12,174 nucleotides of DNA from Geopsychrobacter sp. (GTDB lineage: Bacteria > Desulfobacterota > Desulfuromonadia > Desulfuromonadales > Geopsychrobacteraceae), in assembly GCA_030620915.1 (NCBI GenBank), contig JAUXIR010000016.1, positions 1 through 12,174 of the forward strand. The letters run 5' to 3'. A model generated the notes under the pieces. It was not told the DNA's origin and ran no database searches. It saw only the letters and a program-made list of their open reading frames with translations. Below are positions 1 through 8,436 of the stretch, one piece after another (within the stretch, counting starts at the first letter, position 1; every line of letters starts with the position of its first letter). Made by a program: the position numbers and the translations under genes.

Positions 1-194
1 ATTGCAACTCCATCACCAATCCCGGTACTCCCCAAACGCTCGCGTTCCTGCAGCACCTGAAGGACCTCATCACGACGTAGCGCGGGCGCAACCGCAAGGA
101 GGGCATCGGTCAGTTCGGAGAGAGCAGCATCTTTGCCGGTTGCCTTGAGGTCAGCAACGATCGCCTGCGGATTCAAAAGCTCACTGATTTTCAT
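1..194 (-). CDS. ptsN: PTS IIA-like nitrogen-regulatory protein PtsN, N-terminal part (cut by window edge)
   Basis: Reading leftward from an ATG at 194-192, 64 codons and two bases are present before the window ends. The residues LGSTGIGDGVA at positions 54-64 match the well-known motif of EIIA-Ntr proteins that lies just before the phosphorylated histidine; that histidine is beyond the edge. The N-terminus (MKISELLNPQAIVADL) also fits the family. PtsN is the cytoplasmic phosphoryl acceptor of the nitrogen PTS and is commonly encoded downstream of rpoN and hpf, as here. The Shine-Dalgarno signal is poor (AGAGACGAACGAGCCA before the ATG). A strong terminator ends about 30 bases upstream, so expression probably depends on read-through from hpf or on a promoter inside the terminator region. 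Identity is confident; the C-terminal domain cannot be judged. Confidence 0.88.
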   Translation of the reverse strand, partial: MKISELLNPQAIVADLKATGKDAALSELTDALLAVAPALRRDEVLQVLQERERLGSTGIGDGVA

Positions 195-223
195 TGGCTC
201 GTTCGTCTCTTTTTTGCAGATAG

Positions 224-260
224 AAAAATGGACGGTACCCGCTTTAAGCGGGTACCGTCC
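224..260 (-). terminator. Rho-independent terminator downstream of hpf
   Basis: Positions 230-260 form a perfect 15-base inverted repeat (GGACGGTACCCGCTT, one central base, then its complement). Read on the minus strand it is followed by ATTTTTCTA (positions 229-221), the expected U-run. On the plus strand the downstream sequence is AGATATTTAA, a weaker tail, so the terminator mainly serves minus-strand transcription. It lies 11 bases past the hpf stop and about 30 bases before the ptsN start. Confidence 0.88.
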
Positions 261-271
261 AGATATTTAAA

Positions 272-820
272 TTAACTTCCCTGTGGAACGATCAGGCCAT
301 AGTTGCCGTCAGAACGTCGATATACAACATTCATTTCCTCAGAGCGATCATCGGTGAAAACGAGAAAGCCTTTGTCGAGCAGATCCATCTGCATAACCGC
401 TTCTTCGACCGACATCGGCTTGACGAAGAAGGAGTGGCTCTTGACGATATCAGGTTCCGCTGCCCCTTCGTCGACACTGCTCGCAGTGATGACAGTTTTC
501 AGCATCTTGCGACTACCGCTGTTCCCGCTCTTATGGTGCTTGAGCTTCTCCTTGTATTTTTTAAGCTGACGCTCAATCTTATCGACCATCTGATCGATGG
601 CGGCGTACATATCCCCCGTCTCTTCGGCGCTCTTCATGGTCAGCCCTTTGGCTACCATGGTCACTTCGGCCCGGTGATGGATCTTCTTCTGAACCGACAG
701 CACGACCTGAGCATCAATCGGCTCAACGATGTACTTTTTGACGCGTGAGAGTTTCTCTTCAACATAGGAACGGACTGCTTCACTGCTTTCCATGTGACGG
801 AAGTTTACGGCAATTTGCAT
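272..820 (-). CDS. hpf: Ribosome hibernation promoting factor, long form
   Basis: The 182-residue product has two domains. Residues 1-98 are the S30AE/YfiA ribosome-binding fold, with the basic helix QLKKYKEKLKHHK at its end. After a low-complexity linker (about 99-122), residues 123-182 carry the C-terminal dimerisation domain, with KPMSVEEAVMQMDLL and GFLVFTDD as recognisable segments. Length and two-domain layout place it in the long-HPF class, which in known members joins two 70S ribosomes into inactive 100S dimers in stationary phase or starvation; short HPF/YfiA proteins lack this tail. The ATG at 820-818 is preceded by AAGGAGG with nine bases between. A good -10 box upstream suggests its own promoter in addition to read-through from rpoN. 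The product ends at TAA, 12 bases before the terminator stem. Confidence 0.95.
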   Translation of the reverse strand: MQIAVNFRHMESSEAVRSYVEEKLSRVKKYIVEPIDAQVVLSVQKKIHHRAEVTMVAKGLTMKSAEETGDMYAAIDQMVDKIERQLKKYKEKLKHHKSGNSGSRKMLKTVITASSVDEGAAEPDIVKSHSFFVKPMSVEEAVMQMDLLDKGFLVFTDDRSEEMNVVYRRSDGNYGLIVPQGS

Positions 821-870
821 AGATTGATGCCTCCTTCATGGCGAGACCCATAACGGGCCGGATTCTTTAG

Positions 871-899
871 ATTATACCCGGATTTTCCGGAAATTCATT
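871..899 (-). promoter_or_regulatory. Putative sigma70-type promoter of hpf
   Basis: On the minus strand a perfect TATAAT (876-871) lies about 50 bases before the hpf ATG, between the rpoN stop and hpf. The best -35 at 17-base spacing is AATGAA (899-894), a weak match to TTGACA. The spacer holds a small inverted repeat, CCGGA-AAA-TCCGG (881-893), that could be a regulator site or chance. No sigma54 -24/-12 pair (GG-N10-GC) was seen. The -10 match is seen directly; promoter function is inferred. Confidence 0.5.
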
Positions 900-917
900 G
901 TCGAACTGAATCAAAGA

Positions 918-2351
918 TCAGAACAACCTCTTGCGCTCGGTCGACGAACCGATCCCAAGCATTTCACGGTACTTGGTGACTGTCCGCCGTGCGATATGGA
1001 TGTCGTTCTCTTTGAGCAATTGGACAATCTTCTGATCAGACAGAGGTTTTTTCGGATCTTCCTTGGAGACAATCTCCTTGATCCGAATTTTAACACTCTC
1101 CGAAGCGACCGAATCTCCATCCGTGGTCGAAATCCCACTGTTGAAGAAATATTTCAGTTCAAACAGTCCCTGAGGAGTCTGGACATATTTATTCGTCGTC
1201 ACCCGACTGACCGTCGATTCATGCATTTCGATATCTTCTGCCACATCACGCAACACCAGCGGCTTGAGATGTTCAATGCCGTAATCGAAGAATTGACGTT
1301 GGTATTTGACGATACTCTTGGTGACCTTGTAGATGGTGCGCTGACGCTGGTGAATACTTTTGATCAGCCAGACGGCACTACGCATCTTGTCCTGGATATA
1401 CTCACCGGCCTTCTTGTCGACCGAATCACTGTTGGTCAGAGCACTGCGGTAAAAGGCGTTGATCCGCAGGTTCGGCAAGCCTTCGTCATTGAGGGTGACG
1501 ACATATTCCTCACCGACCTTGTGGACAAAGATATCGGGAGAGATATATTGAACATCTTCCTGATTAAAAGCCCGACCCGGACGCGGATCGAGTTCAGAGA
1601 CAATCTTGGCGGCGGCCAGAACTTCATCGAGGGAGATCTTCAGCGCACGAGCAATGACCGGGTACTTTCGCCCCTCGATGTCGTCGATGTGATCACGCAA
1701 TATCGTCGCAGAGAGGGACTCCTCCAGCCCCAACCGCTCAAGCTGCAACAACAGGCATTCCTGCAGGTTACGACCAGCCACACCAGCCGGATCAAACTGC
1801 TGGATCCGCTTCAGGGCCTGTTCCGCAACGACTTCGTCAACCGAAGTTGCCACACAGATATCGTCCAGATCGGCATGCAGATAACCAGCGTCATCGATAT
1901 TACCGATAATTTCTGCGGCAGCCAGATGCTCGGCTTCAGGGACGATGGAGAGATTGAGTTGCCACATCAAGTGGTCAAAGAGGGTACTTTTTTTGGTTAA
2001 CAGACTTTCAAAGGAGGGTCGATCTTCATTATCTTCATAAACATCACTGGTAGTCGTACTGCTCAGGCTATAGCCCTCGAGGTAGGTCTGCCAGTCGATG
2101 TCGTCTACCGCCTCCGACTCAGTTTTAGCCTCTTCGGTATTCTCTTCACCTGCAGGTTTTTCGTCAACCTGATTTTCGGGCGCCGCCTGCTCTTCACTCT
2201 CCTCGAGCATTGGATTTTCGGCCAATTCCTCGGTGACAACATCGAGCAACTCCATGCGCGACAATTGCAGCAGCTTGATGGCCTGCTGTAACTGTGGAGT
2301 CATCACCAGTTGTTGACTGAGCTTAACTTGTAAGCGTAGTTCTAAAGCCAT
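918..2351 (-). CDS. rpoN: RNA polymerase sigma-54 factor
   Basis: The 477-residue protein shows the full sigma54 layout. Region I at the N-terminus is glutamine- and leucine-rich (QLVMTPQLQQAIKLLQLSRMEL, about 16-34) and normally contacts activators. Region II (about 45-90) is very acidic. The core-binding part follows (about 110-290), then the helix-turn-helix that reads the -12 element (ESTVSRVTTNKYVQTPQG, near 375-395). The RpoN box ARRTVTKYR (454-462), which reads the -24 element, is intact near the C-terminus. Sigma54 directs RNA polymerase to promoters that need AAA+ enhancer-binding activators; in this bacterial group it is known for broad roles in nitrogen, flagellar and metabolic control. 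The start is ATG at 2351-2349 with only a weak Shine-Dalgarno (AATAGG). A 153-base gap separates it from lptB upstream, and hpf follows after 97 bases. Confidence 0.97.
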   Translation of the reverse strand: MALELRLQVKLSQQLVMTPQLQQAIKLLQLSRMELLDVVTEELAENPMLEESEEQAAPENQVDEKPAGEENTEEAKTESEAVDDIDWQTYLEGYSLSSTTTSDVYEDNEDRPSFESLLTKKSTLFDHLMWQLNLSIVPEAEHLAAAEIIGNIDDAGYLHADLDDICVATSVDEVVAEQALKRIQQFDPAGVAGRNLQECLLLQLERLGLEESLSATILRDHIDDIEGRKYPVIARALKISLDEVLAAAKIVSELDPRPGRAFNQEDVQYISPDIFVHKVGEEYVVTLNDEGLPNLRINAFYRSALTNSDSVDKKAGEYIQDKMRSAVWLIKSIHQRQRTIYKVTKSIVKYQRQFFDYGIEHLKPLVLRDVAEDIEMHESTVSRVTTNKYVQTPQGLFELKYFFNSGISTTDGDSVASESVKIRIKEIVSKEDPKKPLSDQKIVQLLKENDIHIARRTVTKYREMLGIGSSTERKRLF

Positions 2352-2360
2352 AAAAACCTA

Positions 2361-2471
2361 TTACCCGATTCTGTCCGCAGGCACTTTAACCAGGCCCCTC
2401 GCAACTGAGTCTAGCATCCTCTGCAGGAAAAGTCTGTGCCAATCCTCACCCATCAGCAAATCCTCATCCAT
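2361..2471 (-). CDS. Possible small ORF (36 codons) between lptB and rpoN
   Basis: An open frame runs from ATG at 2471-2469 to TAA at 2363-2361, filling most of the lptB-rpoN gap and ending ten bases before the rpoN ATG. The peptide begins MDEDLLMGEDWHRLFLQRML and continues with DSVARGLVKVPADRIG, giving an acidic start followed by a segment that could form an amphipathic helix. Codons 1-12 include an imperfect 18-base tandem duplication. There is no strong Shine-Dalgarno (a GGGG lies about 14 bases upstream). I do not recognise the product. It may be a real small protein, a translational-coupling leader for rpoN, or chance; a random ORF of this size in 153 bases is not rare. Confidence 0.25.
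   Translation of the reverse strand: MDEDLLMGEDWHRLFLQRMLDSVARGLVKVPADRIG
2438..2471. repeat. Imperfect 18-base tandem repeat upstream of rpoN
   Basis: On the minus strand, ATGGATGAGGATTTGC (2471-2456) is followed two bases later by ATGGGTGAGGATTGGC (2453-2438), with 14 of 16 bases identical. The period of 18 keeps the reading frame of the small ORF that covers it. It could be a local duplication, a pair of protein-binding sites in the rpoN leader, or chance. Confidence 0.5.
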
Positions 2472-2504
2472 GAGTGCAGGGCAATCCCCAATACGTCACT
2501 CTCT

Positions 2505-3227
2505 TCAGAGTTTAAATTTTTCACCTAAATAGATGGTACGGGCTTTTTCACTGGCCGCAATCTGCTCGGGAGTCCCGAATTCAAGCACCTCGCCCTGATT
2601 CAGGATGTAGGCACGATCACAGACGCCCAGGGTTTCCCGCACATTATGATCCGAAATCAAGATACCGATGCCCCGATCTTTGAGCTGACCAATCACGCCC
2701 TGAATATCGTTGACCGCCAAGGGGTCGATGCCGGCAAAGGGTTCATCGAGGAGCAAAAATGAGGGCTCACGACCCCGCGATCTGGCGATCTCAACCCGCC
2801 TGCGCTCCCCACCGGACAGGGCATATCCTTTCGAGTCGCGAATATGGCCAATCCGGAAATCCTCGAGTAATTCCTCAAGCCGCTCCTGCTGCAGCGCCCG
2901 ACTCAAATTGAGCGTTTCAAGGATCGCCAGCAGGTTCTCGGCAACGGTCATCTTACGAAAGACCGAGGCCTCTTGCGGCAAGTAGGAGATCCCCAGCCGC
3001 GCGCGCTGATACATCGGTATTTCGGTCAGGTCGGTCGTATCGAGAAAGACCCGACCAGCGTCCGGACGGGCGAGACCGACCATCATATAAAAACTTGTGG
3101 TCTTGCCTGCGCCATTGGGGCCGAGCAACCCGATAACCTGCCCTGAACTAACCTCAAGATCAACCCCAGCGACCACCTTGCGCCCGGCATAGCTCTTTTC
3201 AAGTCCTCTGGCCTGAAGCGTCTTCAC
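2505..3227 (-). CDS. lptB: LPS export system ATP-binding protein LptB
   Basis: This 240-residue ABC ATPase has Walker A GPNGAGKTT (36-44), a Q-loop at Q85 (YLPQEASVFRKMT, typical of LptB), signature LSGGE (137-141), Walker B LLLDE with catalytic E162, and the H-loop histidine H194 in ISDHN. The segment ERRRVEIAR after the signature is also characteristic of LptB. In the family it forms the cytoplasmic ATPase dimer beneath LptF/LptG and powers LPS extraction from the inner membrane; lptF and lptG are not in this window. The start is GTG at 3227-3225, overlapping the lptA TGA stop as GTGA, with AGGAG six bases upstream, so translation is probably coupled to lptA. One oddity: the residues after EIAR are SRGREP, where most relatives have ALA followed by a polar residue and NP. 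Confidence 0.96.
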   Translation of the reverse strand: MKTLQARGLEKSYAGRKVVAGVDLEVSSGQVIGLLGPNGAGKTTSFYMMVGLARPDAGRVFLDTTDLTEIPMYQRARLGISYLPQEASVFRKMTVAENLLAILETLNLSRALQQERLEELLEDFRIGHIRDSKGYALSGGERRRVEIARSRGREPSFLLLDEPFAGIDPLAVNDIQGVIGQLKDRGIGILISDHNVRETLGVCDRAYILNQGEVLEFGTPEQIAASEKARTIYLGEKFKL

Positions 3228-3715
3228 GGTTTCTCCTGCGCCGGCAGAAAAACCGCCCGAACCCGGCCATCCTTGCCGCTCTTGACCAATGAGCGATTCT
3301 CGCGAATAAAGAGCACGATCTCGTCACCGGCGACCAGATTACCGCCCTGATGCACCTCGGCATCGCCACTCAGGATCATCTTCTCTGTCGCCTGCAGATA
3401 TTCAAGTTTTTGGGCAGTGGCAATTCGTTCGCCGTCAACCACGCGAACGCTACCCTCAGCCTCAAGTCGTTCAATTTTGCGAATACCGTCAAGCTCGACA
3501 AAAAAGAGGGTCAACTGATCGGCGTAAATGGTCATACCGCCGCGCTTGCCGATCACCTTGCCACTAAAATGAACCTTTCCGCTCTGCTGATCGGCCTCCA
3601 TCTGCTGTGAGGTCACCTCGATCGGGCCGTCCGCAGCAGCCCGGGATATCTCCTCGCCGGCCAGCACCGGGGTTATCATCAATAAAAAAAGCAACAGCCA
3701 GCCGCAATGTTTCAC
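3224..3715 (-). CDS. lptA: LPS transport periplasmic protein LptA
   Basis: The product has 163 residues. It opens with a signal peptide (residues 1-19, hydrophobic core WLLLFLLMITPV, likely cleavage after VLA), followed by an OstA/LptA-type beta-jellyroll with the usual alternating phrases: PIEVTSQQMEADQQSGKVHF, then GGMTIYADQLTLFF, EGSVRVVDGERIATAQKLEY, MILSGDAEVHQGGNLVAGDEIVL. In the family LptA molecules stack between LptC and LptD to form the periplasmic bridge for LPS. It starts at GTG (3715-3713), overlapping the lptC stop as GTGA, with AAGGAG seven bases upstream, and it overlaps lptB at its other end in the same way. It is somewhat shorter than the E. coli protein (185), mainly at the C-terminus. 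Assignment rests on sequence style, signal peptide and position between lptC and lptB. Confidence 0.93.
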   Translation of the reverse strand: MKHCGWLLLFLLMITPVLAGEEISRAAADGPIEVTSQQMEADQQSGKVHFSGKVIGKRGGMTIYADQLTLFFVELDGIRKIERLEAEGSVRVVDGERIATAQKLEYLQATEKMILSGDAEVHQGGNLVAGDEIVLFIRENRSLVKSGKDGRVRAVFLPAQEKP

Positions 3716-4311
3716 TGCTGTTCTCCTTCAGATTGGCGCTCATAAAACAGCGCGTGAACATTCTTACGGACCGACAACGTCCCCTGAGCCAGATCAAGGG
3801 CCATCCCTTCACCGGTCAGTTTCAGCTGAGGGCCCCGCATACTGATCGGGTCATCGGTTGTGGCCAACCGCCGGGCATAGTCAAACTGCAAGGTTTCAGA
3901 GCGAAACTGCTCCCCGGTGCTCGTCACAATCCGGACATCCCCCTGCAGATCGATCATTTGCCGCTGCTGATGCAGGATTCCGCCGGCAGCATTCAATGTT
4001 ACGTCACCGAAACTTCCCGCATTAAAAAAAGTCAGTTCGACTCCGGTCAAAGCCAGCTCTTCCTCCTTGCGCTGATAGGCAGCACGGTCGGCATCAAGCA
4101 CCCAGCTTTCTATTCCGTTTTCGTTCTGACTATAGTGAACCCTCTCCAGACCAAAATCGACATTTCCCGGAAGTCTTTCGATAAGGTCAGGCAACAACTC
4201 ATCATCAAAACTGCGGGACATAAGCATCCCGCCTAAGATAACCAGCACCAGCAGAATGGCAATCCCAACCAGCCGCTGTGCTTTGCGCCAGCCTCTTCCA
4301 TCAGCAGTCAA
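3712..4311 (-). CDS. lptC: LPS export system protein LptC
   Basis: The 199-residue product has a short basic N-terminus (GWRKAQR), a single membrane anchor (about residues 13-31, GIAILLVLVILGGMLM) and a periplasmic domain with LptC-like features such as VHYSQNENGIESWVLDADRAAY and ATTDDPISMRGPQLKLTGEGM. LptC in the family sits in the inner membrane with LptB2FG and passes LPS to LptA. The start I chose is TTG at 4311-4309: the next in-frame ATG (residue 29) would remove the membrane anchor, and no ATG or GTG lies upstream in frame before the kdsC stop. A GTAGGGG Shine-Dalgarno overlaps the kdsC stop 11 bases upstream. The family diverges strongly in sequence, so order between kdsC and lptA is part of the evidence. 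Confidence 0.91.
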   Translation of the reverse strand: MTADGRGWRKAQRLVGIAILLVLVILGGMLMSRSFDDELLPDLIERLPGNVDFGLERVHYSQNENGIESWVLDADRAAYQRKEEELALTGVELTFFNAGSFGDVTLNAAGGILHQQRQMIDLQGDVRIVTSTGEQFRSETLQFDYARRLATTDDPISMRGPQLKLTGEGMALDLAQGTLSVRKNVHALFYERQSEGEQQ

Positions 4312-4322
4312 AAGTTCAACCC

Positions 4323-4847
4323 CTACTGATCTTCGCTAAAGTAGCGAGCAGTAACCTGTTCCCAGTGACCACCAGCCTTAAGTAACAAGTCACAGATCTC
4401 ACGCACCGCGCCATAGCCACCAGGAAGACTGGCGACGTAATCGACCCGACGGCACACCTCAGCATCAGCGTCAGCAACAGTTGCAGAAAAACCAACCCGC
4501 CGCAGGACCTGCAGGTCGATCAGGTCATCACCAACGTAGGCGATCTGCTCTTCGCTCAGTCCGGTTTGACTTAGAATCTCCCGATAGGGTTCCAATTTGT
4601 TCAAGGCCCCCTGATAAAGAATCTCAATCCCCAACTCAGCGGCACGCCGCGCAACTACATCCGACTTGCGTCCGGTGATAATGCCGACCTTGATCCCCGC
4701 ACGCTGAATCAGCTTAAGCCCATGCCCATCGCGTACATTGAACATCTTCAGCTCATTACCTGCGCCATCATAGATGATCTGGCCGTTGGTCAAGACCCCA
4801 TCGACATCGAGCAAGAGTAATTTTATCTTTGCCGCCTTCTGTTGCAT
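4323..4847 (-). CDS. kdsC: 3-deoxy-D-manno-octulosonate 8-phosphate phosphatase KdsC
   Basis: The 174-residue protein is a small C0-type HAD phosphatase without a cap domain, which normally works as a tetramer in the cytoplasm. Motif I is DVDGVLT (D14 nucleophile, D16 acid/base), motif II is the TGR at 58-60, motif III uses K84, and motif IV is GDD with D107, D108 and D111. The run GNELKMFNVRDGHGLKLI (30-47) is typical of KdsC. It hydrolyses Kdo-8-phosphate to Kdo and phosphate. Its ATG overlaps the kdsD TGA by one base (TGATG), preceded by a G-rich GGGGGTGG, so it is probably coupled to kdsD. Genes for the preceding enzymes (kdsD, kdsA) lie directly upstream. Confidence 0.96.
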   Translation of the reverse strand: MQQKAAKIKLLLLDVDGVLTNGQIIYDGAGNELKMFNVRDGHGLKLIQRAGIKVGIITGRKSDVVARRAAELGIEILYQGALNKLEPYREILSQTGLSEEQIAYVGDDLIDLQVLRRVGFSATVADADAEVCRRVDYVASLPGGYGAVREICDLLLKAGGHWEQVTARYFSEDQ

Positions 4848-5815
4848 CAGACCACCCCCGCCCGCAGCAGGTCGTGAAGATGAAGAATGCCGACCGGCAC
4901 CCTGGCCGTTTCGTCAGAAAAAACAAAAAGAGAGGTAATCGTATGGGTTTCCATCACCTGCAGCGCCTTGGCGGCCAGGTTGCGCTGTAGAATCCGCTTA
5001 GGCGTCTTGATCATCGCCTCGTCGATCGGCTTCTGCAGACTATCCAGACCCGTCTCCATGACCCGCCGCAGATCCCCATCGGTGAAGACCCCAAGCAACT
5101 CGCCAGACTCATTGGTAACACCGGTGACACCAAGTTGCTTGGTGGTAATTTCGAACAGAGCTTCGCGCAGCAGGGTTCCACTGGCAACCAGCGGGATTGC
5201 ACTCGCGGTATGCATCAGATCTTCGACCCGCAACAACAGCTTCTTGCCGAGGGCACCACCGGGATGAAACAGCGCAAAGTCCTCGGCCCGAAAACCCCGT
5301 TCCTGGAGCAGCACCACCGCCAGAGCATCACCCATGGCCAGGGTTGCCGTGGTACTCGCCGTCGGTGCCAGGCCCAAGGGGCAGGCCTCTTCGGCAACAC
5401 TGATATCGAGAAAGATATCCGAGGCCTGAGCCAAGGCACTCTTCGGATTTCCCGCCATGCCGATCAGCGGCAGTCCCATCCGTTTGATCACCGGTAAAAT
5501 TCGGCAGATCTCCTCGGTTTCACCCGAGTTGGAGACCGCTAGCACCAGGTCTGCCTTGGTTATCATGCCAAGGTCGCCATGAATCCCTTCGGCCGGATGT
5601 AAAAACAGCGCCGGCGTGCCGGTCGAAGCCATGGTCGCAGCGATCTTCTGACAGATCAGGCCGGACTTTCCCATGCCGGTCACGATCAAGCGGCCCTGAC
5701 AGCCAAGGATCGCCTTCACCGCCTTGGTAAAATCACCATTCAAGCGCGGCATCAGCGCCAGTACGGCATCGGCTTCTATCTGCAGGACCCGTCGGGCCGT
5801 TTCGATCATTTCCAT
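4847..5815 (-). CDS. kdsD: Arabinose-5-phosphate isomerase KdsD (KpsF/GutQ family)
   Basis: This 322-residue protein has an N-terminal SIS sugar-isomerase domain (about 38-175, with GMGKSG at 47-52, HPAEGIHGDLG at 73-83, SNSGETEE at 95-102) and a C-terminal pair of CBS domains (about 200-255 and 265-320, the first with TDGDLRR). Residues expected for catalysis in the E. coli enzyme (K59, E111, E152, H193) line up at a constant offset of nine with K50, E102, E143 and H184 here. It interconverts ribulose-5-phosphate and arabinose-5-phosphate, the committed supply step for Kdo. Its ATG follows the kdsA TAA with no gap, with AGGTGG six bases before it. A KpsF or GutQ paralogue is the main alternative, but its place inside the kds cluster favours KdsD. 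Confidence 0.96.
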   Translation of the reverse strand: MEMIETARRVLQIEADAVLALMPRLNGDFTKAVKAILGCQGRLIVTGMGKSGLICQKIAATMASTGTPALFLHPAEGIHGDLGMITKADLVLAVSNSGETEEICRILPVIKRMGLPLIGMAGNPKSALAQASDIFLDISVAEEACPLGLAPTASTTATLAMGDALAVVLLQERGFRAEDFALFHPGGALGKKLLLRVEDLMHTASAIPLVASGTLLREALFEITTKQLGVTGVTNESGELLGVFTDGDLRRVMETGLDSLQKPIDEAMIKTPKRILQRNLAAKALQVMETHTITSLFVFSDETARVPVGILHLHDLLRAGVV

Positions 5816-6643
5816 TTATTCCACCTGTGCCTTGACCAGAGAATCGATAGCCATCATCTGCTGCAACATTGGCTTCAGATCTTGAAGCGGTAATGAATTC
5901 GGACCGTCACAGAGCGCATTGTCAGGATCTTCGTGAACTTCCCAGAAGAGCGCATCAATCCCGGTCGCGACTGCGGCCCGTGACAGGGCACCGACAAACT
6001 GACGCTGCCCGCCCGAAGAACCGCCGGCGCCACCGGGCAATTGCACCGAATGGGTCGCATCGAAGACTACCGGGTAGCCGGTTTCACGCATGATCACCAG
6101 CGAGCGCATGTCGGTCACCAGATTATTATAACCGAAGCTGACCCCCCGCTCGGTCAAGAGGATCTGCTCATTGCCGGTCGAAACAATCTTGCCGATACCG
6201 TGTTGTATATCCCAGGGCGCCGAGAACTGTCCTTTTTTCAGGTTGACCGGTTTGCCGGCCTGACCAACAGCCACCAACAGGTCGGTCTGACGACTCAGGA
6301 AAGCCGGAACCTGCAGGATATCAAGTACTTCGGCTGCCGGTTTAATCTGCGAAATCTCGTGCACATCCGAGATCACCGGCAGCTCGAATTCCTGCTTGAT
6401 CCGCTGCAGAATCCGCAGACCTTCTTCGAGTCCCGGACCACGAAAAGATGAGACCGAAGTTCGGTTTGCCTTGTCGAAGCTGGCCTTAAATACCAGCGGC
6501 AAGCCAAGCTCTTCACTGAGGATCTTCAGCCGTTCGGCGATCCGCAGGCAAAGCTCCTCACTTTCAATGGCACAGGGGCCGGCAAAGAGCACCAGCGGCA
6601 GGTTTCCACCACAACGGACAGATCCGATATCGACAACAGACAT
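5816..6643 (-). CDS. kdsA: 3-deoxy-8-phosphooctulonate synthase KdsA
   Basis: The 275-residue TIM-barrel enzyme condenses phosphoenolpyruvate with arabinose-5-phosphate to give Kdo-8-phosphate in the cytoplasm. Recognisable parts are FAGPCAIES (20-28), FKASFDKANRTS (52-63), FRGPG, NLKKGQF (134-140), FDATHSVQLPGG and WEVHEDPDNALCDGP. C24, H198, E235 and D246 match the four metal ligands known from metal-dependent KdsA of Aquifex, whereas the E. coli type has asparagine at the cysteine position. I therefore infer a metal-dependent enzyme. The ATG directly abuts the pyrG TAG (TAGATG), with AAGGAA five bases upstream inside the end of pyrG, and the stop directly abuts the kdsD ATG. Confidence 0.97.
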   Translation of the reverse strand: MSVVDIGSVRCGGNLPLVLFAGPCAIESEELCLRIAERLKILSEELGLPLVFKASFDKANRTSVSSFRGPGLEEGLRILQRIKQEFELPVISDVHEISQIKPAAEVLDILQVPAFLSRQTDLLVAVGQAGKPVNLKKGQFSAPWDIQHGIGKIVSTGNEQILLTERGVSFGYNNLVTDMRSLVIMRETGYPVVFDATHSVQLPGGAGGSSGGQRQFVGALSRAAVATGIDALFWEVHEDPDNALCDGPNSLPLQDLKPMLQQMMAIDSLVKAQVE

Positions 6644-8298
<1,655 letters not shown>

Positions 8299-8436
8299 CG
8301 GAAACCAAAAAACATCCCGCCAAGTTCAGCTCGAAAGAGGTGATGTTACACAAAAAAGGCGGCGGAGGAAAGCCCGATCCGACGAAAATTTCGACTGATT
8401 TTGTCGAACCCGAAAAGGATGACAAATTTTTTCCGC

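Noticed and set aside
996..2000. 334-codon plus-strand open frame opposite rpoN
   Set aside because: It is a shadow of the sigma54 gene, whose minus-strand product has all expected domains.
2400..2440. TTGGCAC upstream of rpoN as a sigma54 -24 element (autoregulation)
   Set aside because: The next GC of a -12 element falls 14 bases after the GG instead of the required 10.
8390..8408. TTCGAC/GTCGAA inverted repeat between kdsB and pyrG as a terminator
   Set aside because: The stem has only six pairs, three of them A-T, with a loop of seven and a short broken T-run (ATTTT).
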